Assembly: GCF_016405885.1 (NCBI RefSeq)
Contig: NZ_JAEKGC010000003.1
Span: forward strand, 1 to 64,000
DNA length: 64,000 nucleotides
Direction of reading: 5' to 3'
From: Arthrobacter sp. MSA 4-2
GTDB taxonomy: Bacteria; Actinomycetota; Actinomycetes; Actinomycetales; Micrococcaceae
The position numbers and the translations under genes were made by a program. Positions 60,654-64,000 of the stretch are shown one piece after another (the stretch's first letter is position 1; each line of letters starts with the position of its first letter). The notes under the pieces were generated by a model that saw only the letters and a program-made list of their open reading frames with translations, was not told the DNA's origin and did no database searches.

Positions 60654-62468
60654 TCAGCGCACCTGGAGGGTGAGCATTCCGTTCGGGTTGGACTGGATCA
60701 CTTCGATCCGGGTGCCGGTGCCGCCCACGATGACGGAGCCCTGCGGGTTCGCCGGGTCGTAGTAGGCGTTCGGGTTGGTGTCATCGAAGACGGGAACGCC
60801 CGGCTGCGACGGCGCGGAGAGCGTCGTCATGCCGGTTGCCTGCTCGCGGTGGAGGCCGAGCGGATCGGTGGCCTGGCGGCCGAAGGTGGCGTCGTAGCTC
60901 TGGATGCGGTTGCGCACCACCGTACCGTCGGACCAGGTCAGTGGCTTCGGATGGGCGTCCACGGGCAGCGCGAGGCCCTCGCCCGGGTGCTGGCGCGTGT
61001 TGTTGTTGCGCTGCGCGGTGTTCCAGTAGGTGACGCTCAGGCCGTCCTGGTAGGTGTAGTGCTCCACGGTGTCCGGGGCGCTGAGGCTCCAGCCGAAGTT
61101 GTACGGGCCGGTGGCGAGCGTTCCGTCGTAGCCCAGGTACTGGCGATTCTCTGCGATGTAGAAGCGGCTCTTGCCCGCCGCGTCCTTGGGAAGGTTCACG
61201 ACGACCGCCTGCGGGGCCTTCGTCGCATGGAAGGACGGCCCAATGGTGTGGGTCGAGGCGCGGCCGGCGGTGGCCACCTCGTAGTCGAGCCAGCCGAGCT
61301 GGATCTTCTCCCACGCTCCCATGTGGTTCGGGGTGGTGCCGATCGAGCCCTTGCCGTGGCCCAGCCAGGAGCCAGAACTCATGAGCGTCCAGAAGCCGGT
61401 GCCGTTCTCGCCGCCGCTGGTGTCGTAGAGGTCGGGCAGGCCGAGGTCGTGGCCGTATTCGTGCGCGAAGACACCGAGGCCGCCGTTTTCGGGTTCGGTG
61501 GTGTAATCGCGGATCCAGATGTTGGAGTTGCCGATCTTGATGCCGCCATAGGGGTTCGCCGCGGGCCCCGAGACCCCCCGGCCGGCCTGGCCGACGGACC
61601 AGCGGTGTGACCAGATGGCCGAGGAGGGCGCACCGGCTTCCTCGCCCTCGCCGGCGTGGATGGCCTGGAAGTGGTCGATGTAGCCGTCGGCTTCGTTGAA
61701 GTCGCCGTCCTTGTCGTAGTCGTAACGGTCCCACTGGTCGAAGGTTGCCAGGTACGCGTCGATCTCGGCGGGCGTCTTCCCGGAGGCGAGCTGCGAGTCA
61801 TACCAGGCATTGGCCGTGTCCTGCACAAACCGGGTCATATCTGCCTGGCTCTCGGTTTGGCCGTAGCTGGCCGAGTTGAAGGGAACCGTTACCCAGTCGC
61901 TGACGTCGCCGTCGACCGTGTAGCGGCCGCTGGACATCTCCTCGTAGACGCCCTTGAGGGATTCGCTATCCCCGCTGAAGAACATGTCCAGAAAGTGCGC
62001 CCGGTCGAAGCGCGGCGACCAGTAGGTGGAGTTGTCCACCGCACGGTTAGGTTCCTTGATGGTGTCGCGCTTCGGTCCGGGCGCGGCGGTCGGGTAGCGG
62101 GGGTCGACCTGGTCGCCGAAGTCCACCAGGAAGGAGAGGATCTGGTCGCTGTCGGTGAGCCCGTACTCGGCCCACTGACCCGGAGCGACCCGGACGGCCC
62201 GAGAGCCGTTGCGGTCCTCGACCTTGGCCTCGCCGGAGATGACCTTCTCGACCGCCTTCTGGTTGAGGTCGCGGCGTGCGTCGGCCACCGGGTCGGAGCG
62301 GTCGTCGGACTTGGGGAGTGCGCCGTCGGCACCGGGTGAGGAGGTGGTTGACGGTCCCGGGTCGGTGCCGGGGGCGGCATACGCGCGCACGGGGGCGAGG
62401 ACGACGGCGCCGGTGACGGCGAGCGCCATCGCGCGCCGCATCCTCCTGCTAGGGGTAGTGGAATTCAA
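60654..62468 (-). CDS. Secreted M6 family metalloprotease (immune inhibitor A-like)
   Basis: A 604-residue secreted protease. A signal peptide (about 1-32, MRRAMALAVTGAVVLAPVRAYA) is followed by a propeptide-like region. The zinc motif HEYGHDLGLPDLYD matches M6 peptidases (HExxHxxGLPD). DYDKDGDFNEADGYIDHF looks like a calcium loop. The protein is shorter than full immune inhibitor A and lacks evident C-terminal adhesion repeats. The start is TTG 62468, with AGGAG five bases upstream. It would act on extracellular protein. It is convergent with the small hypothetical gene. Confidence 0.9.
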   Translation of the reverse strand: MNSTTPSRRMRRAMALAVTGAVVLAPVRAYAAPGTDPGPSTTSSPGADGALPKSDDRSDPVADARRDLNQKAVEKVISGEAKVEDRNGSRAVRVAPGQWAEYGLTDSDQILSFLVDFGDQVDPRYPTAAPGPKRDTIKEPNRAVDNSTYWSPRFDRAHFLDMFFSGDSESLKGVYEEMSSGRYTVDGDVSDWVTVPFNSASYGQTESQADMTRFVQDTANAWYDSQLASGKTPAEIDAYLATFDQWDRYDYDKDGDFNEADGYIDHFQAIHAGEGEEAGAPSSAIWSHRWSVGQAGRGVSGPAANPYGGIKIGNSNIWIRDYTTEPENGGLGVFAHEYGHDLGLPDLYDTSGGENGTGFWTLMSSGSWLGHGKGSIGTTPNHMGAWEKIQLGWLDYEVATAGRASTHTIGPSFHATKAPQAVVVNLPKDAAGKSRFYIAENRQYLGYDGTLATGPYNFGWSLSAPDTVEHYTYQDGLSVTYWNTAQRNNNTRQHPGEGLALPVDAHPKPLTWSDGTVVRNRIQSYDATFGRQATDPLGLHREQATGMTTLSAPSQPGVPVFDDTNPNAYYDPANPQGSVIVGGTGTRIEVIQSNPNGMLTLQVR

Positions 62469-62705
62469 GGGTTCTCCTTAGTGAAATGTCCCAGCTGGGC
62501 GGCGCTCCGTGATGGAGGCCGCCGTGGCGAACCTGTTGCCTAAGCACACGTTCTGGGAGGACGGTAACACCGCAATTCACCGGCTTGCCGTCTTGTTTTC
62601 ACTCTGAACCGCTTTTCACACGCCCCCTAGCCGAAATGCGCGTGGGTTTGTATAGTGCCGGGCGATCAGGCGTAGGTGTCGCCCGGGTGGTGCTGATCCA
62701 CGCCG

Positions 62706-62738
62706 GCCCGGACGGCAGCCGTCGGCGGCCGTCCGGGC
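62706..62738 (-). terminator. Terminator after the methyltransferase gene
   Basis: GCCCGGACGGC (62706-62716) pairs perfectly with GCCGTCCGGGC (62728-62738) over 11 bases, 20 bases beyond the methyltransferase stop. The rest of the 289-base gap must contain the metalloprotease promoter; no clear boxes are seen. Confidence 0.65.
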
Positions 62739-62757
62739 GCGGGGCCTCCCGCACATT

Positions 62758-63810
62758 TCAGCGGCGTGCTTCGAAGACGCGGTTGAAGGGCGTCTGCGCC
62801 ACCCGCCGGAAGGACGTGAATCCATTGCGGTGGAACAGGCGGGCCCACGTTTCGTCCGGGACCTGATTGCCGAGGGCCGTCGCGCCTCCTGCCAGAGCCG
62901 AAGGGGTGCAGAGCATCGCCGAGCTGGGGTAGAACAGCCGCGCGGCGAACATGCCCGCAGCGTCCTCGGGACCCTCGGCCGTCATCGGTTCGACGACCAT
63001 CACTGACCCGTCCTCGGCCACCTGCCGGGCCGCGTTTGCGATCACCCGCTCAGGGTCCCCCATGTCGTGGAGGGAGTCGAAAAAGGTGATCAGGTCATAC
63101 GGCCCTCCCCCGTACTCGGCGCCGGAGGCGTTCTCCAGCTGGATTCGGTCCGCCACTCCTGCGGCCGCGGCCTTCTTGGCCGCGGCCTCCAACGAGCCTT
63201 GGTGCAGGTCGACCGCGACGAAGCGCGATGCGGGGAATTCCGCGGCCATGAGCGTCACCGCCGTCGCCTGTCCGGCGCCGATGTCGGCAACCCGGGCGCC
63301 GGCGGCCAGTTTGGACTCGACCCCCGAGAGTGCCGGAAGCCACTGGGTCAGGAGGCACGCCCGGTAGACCGGGCCGAAGGAGCGGTCGAAGCCGTCGAAC
63401 AGCCCCGGATTCTGATCTCCCCAGGACAGGGAGCCGTCGGAGCGGAACGCGGCGTCAATGCGTTGCTGCCCCTGGACCGTGGCGGCAAGGACCTCGGTGA
63501 GGCCGCCAAGGTAGGCCGGTGATTCTTCGACGGCCAGGACCATTTCCTGCTCCGCGGAGAGGCGGTACCGGCCATCGGGATCCACAGTGATGTACCCGGC
63601 CAGTGACTGGCCCGCCAGCCATTCCTGGAGCAGGCGTTCGTTGGTGCCGGTCCGCGCGGCCAGTTCGCCTGCACTCGCGGGGCCGGCGGAAAGGGCCTGG
63701 TAAAGGCCCTGCCGCACACCCAGATGGACCGAGACGATTCCCCAGGCGCCTACCAGCTCGGTGGCAAGCTGCGCGGTCAGGGCGTTCAGCTCGGATTCGT
63801 TGATATTCAC
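62758..63810 (-). CDS. Class I SAM-dependent methyltransferase (winged-helix N-terminus)
   Basis: A 350-residue methyltransferase. The N-terminal part (about 15-95) resembles the Rv2258c-like winged-helix dimerisation domain (VSVHLGVRQGLYQAL, LAARTGTNERLLQEWLAG). The SAM fold has VADIGAGQATAVTLMAAEFPASRFVAVDLH and the acidic strand PYDLITFFDSLHDMGDP. GTG 63810 has AAGGAG five bases upstream; the open frame to 63909 is not family-like. It is preceded by the end of another gene on the same strand. The substrate is not known; small phenolic or polyketide-type molecules are typical of the fold. Confidence 0.88.
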   Translation of the reverse strand: MNINESELNALTAQLATELVGAWGIVSVHLGVRQGLYQALSAGPASAGELAARTGTNERLLQEWLAGQSLAGYITVDPDGRYRLSAEQEMVLAVEESPAYLGGLTEVLAATVQGQQRIDAAFRSDGSLSWGDQNPGLFDGFDRSFGPVYRACLLTQWLPALSGVESKLAAGARVADIGAGQATAVTLMAAEFPASRFVAVDLHQGSLEAAAKKAAAAGVADRIQLENASGAEYGGGPYDLITFFDSLHDMGDPERVIANAARQVAEDGSVMVVEPMTAEGPEDAAGMFAARLFYPSSAMLCTPSALAGGATALGNQVPDETWARLFHRNGFTSFRRVAQTPFNRVFEARR

Positions 63811-63905
63811 GGAAACTCCTTCGTTGAGGTGGTGGAACCACGGTCGCAGGAGCCGCTTGCAGGCCACGCACAATCTGCTGACAGATTCCGCCCCGACCCG
63901 GTCCC

Positions 63906-64000
63906 TCACTTCAGGGCGGCGCCCGGACGTGCGGCCGCCTCGCGTGCCTGGGGCAGGGCGGTGCCGAGCGCGTAGACGATCGCCTCGGACCGGGTCAGCG
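63906..64000 (-). CDS. C-terminal end of a truncated gene (ATPase/regulator-like)
   Basis: The last 31 codons of a gene whose start lies right of the window. The visible end reads LTRSEAIVYALG, then a Pro/Ala/Arg-rich tail, stop TGA at 63906-63908. The pattern LTxxEAxxYALG occurs near the end of large ATPase/TPR regulators of the LuxR or adenylate-cyclase type, so it is tentatively placed there. Too short to be sure. Confidence 0.4.
   Translation of the reverse strand, partial: LTRSEAIVYALGTALPQAREAAARPGAALK

Overview
The window is high-GC, gene-dense chromosomal DNA from an actinobacterium, most likely a Micrococcales member close to Arthrobacter or Kocuria. The grounds are frequent GTG and TTG starts, a FurA-type regulator next to catalase, an FprA-type ferredoxin reductase, two DUF664/DinB proteins of the mycothiol-transferase type, a menaquinone pathway with MenJ, and an amine oxidase that resembles the putrescine oxidase of Kocuria over its whole length. 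I see no rRNA, tRNA, CRISPR array, transposase or prophage gene. Taxonomy is inference from protein recognition only.

Layout. 1-1537: end of a glycosyltransferase locus. 1553-4600: HtpX protease, MFS exporter, alpha/beta hydrolase. 4692-6682: Fur regulator overlapping catalase. 6780-12922: amino acid permease, MmpL exporter with its TetR regulator, aldo/keto reductase. 12951-16491: agmatine deiminase and amidase facing a TetR regulator. 16529-19602: transhydrogenase pntA-pntB. 19799-25374: DinB protein, DUF779 protein, aldehyde dehydrogenase, GAF regulator, fprA. 25544-30848: RarD-like permease, universal stress protein, glycogen-debranching-type enzyme, GT4. 31164-34951: amine permease and putrescine oxidase facing a TetR regulator. 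35020-37634: an overlapping pair of PaaK-like adenylating enzyme and nitroreductase-like flavoprotein. 37947-42446: gabT, aminobutyraldehyde dehydrogenase and a PucR regulator. 42591-43187: a secreted Ala/Lys- and Pro/Glu-rich protein. 43315-47149: a four-gene overlapping operon of response-regulator phosphatase, cellulose-synthase-like glycosyltransferase, STAS protein and HATPase kinase. 47171-50528: small genes and an HtrA-like lipoprotein. 50543-59493: menaquinone genes (polyprenyl synthase, menJ, menG, menF, menD) with an amino acid ABC transporter between menF and menD. 59587-64000: second DinB protein, a small unknown protein, an M6-type metalloprotease, a methyltransferase and the end of a truncated gene.

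How the genes work together. Three separate transcription units could form one route: agmatine to putrescine (agmatine deiminase plus amidase), putrescine to 4-aminobutanal (putrescine oxidase with its permease), and 4-aminobutanal to GABA to succinate semialdehyde (dehydrogenase plus GabT). Each unit is divergent from its own regulator, and the two TetR-controlled units have clear palindromic candidate operators. The menaquinone genes supply prenyl tail synthesis, ring methylation, tail reduction, isochorismate formation and SEPHCHC formation.

The most unusual locus is 43315-47149. A membrane polysaccharide synthase sits between partner-switching genes (PP2C phosphatase, STAS antagonist, anti-sigma-type kinase), all overlapping. 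Its glycosyltransferase carries an extra segment of about 150 residues between the FFCGS and TED motifs. The second most unusual is the nitroreductase and PaaK-like pair at 35020-37634, next to a doubled hairpin repeat.
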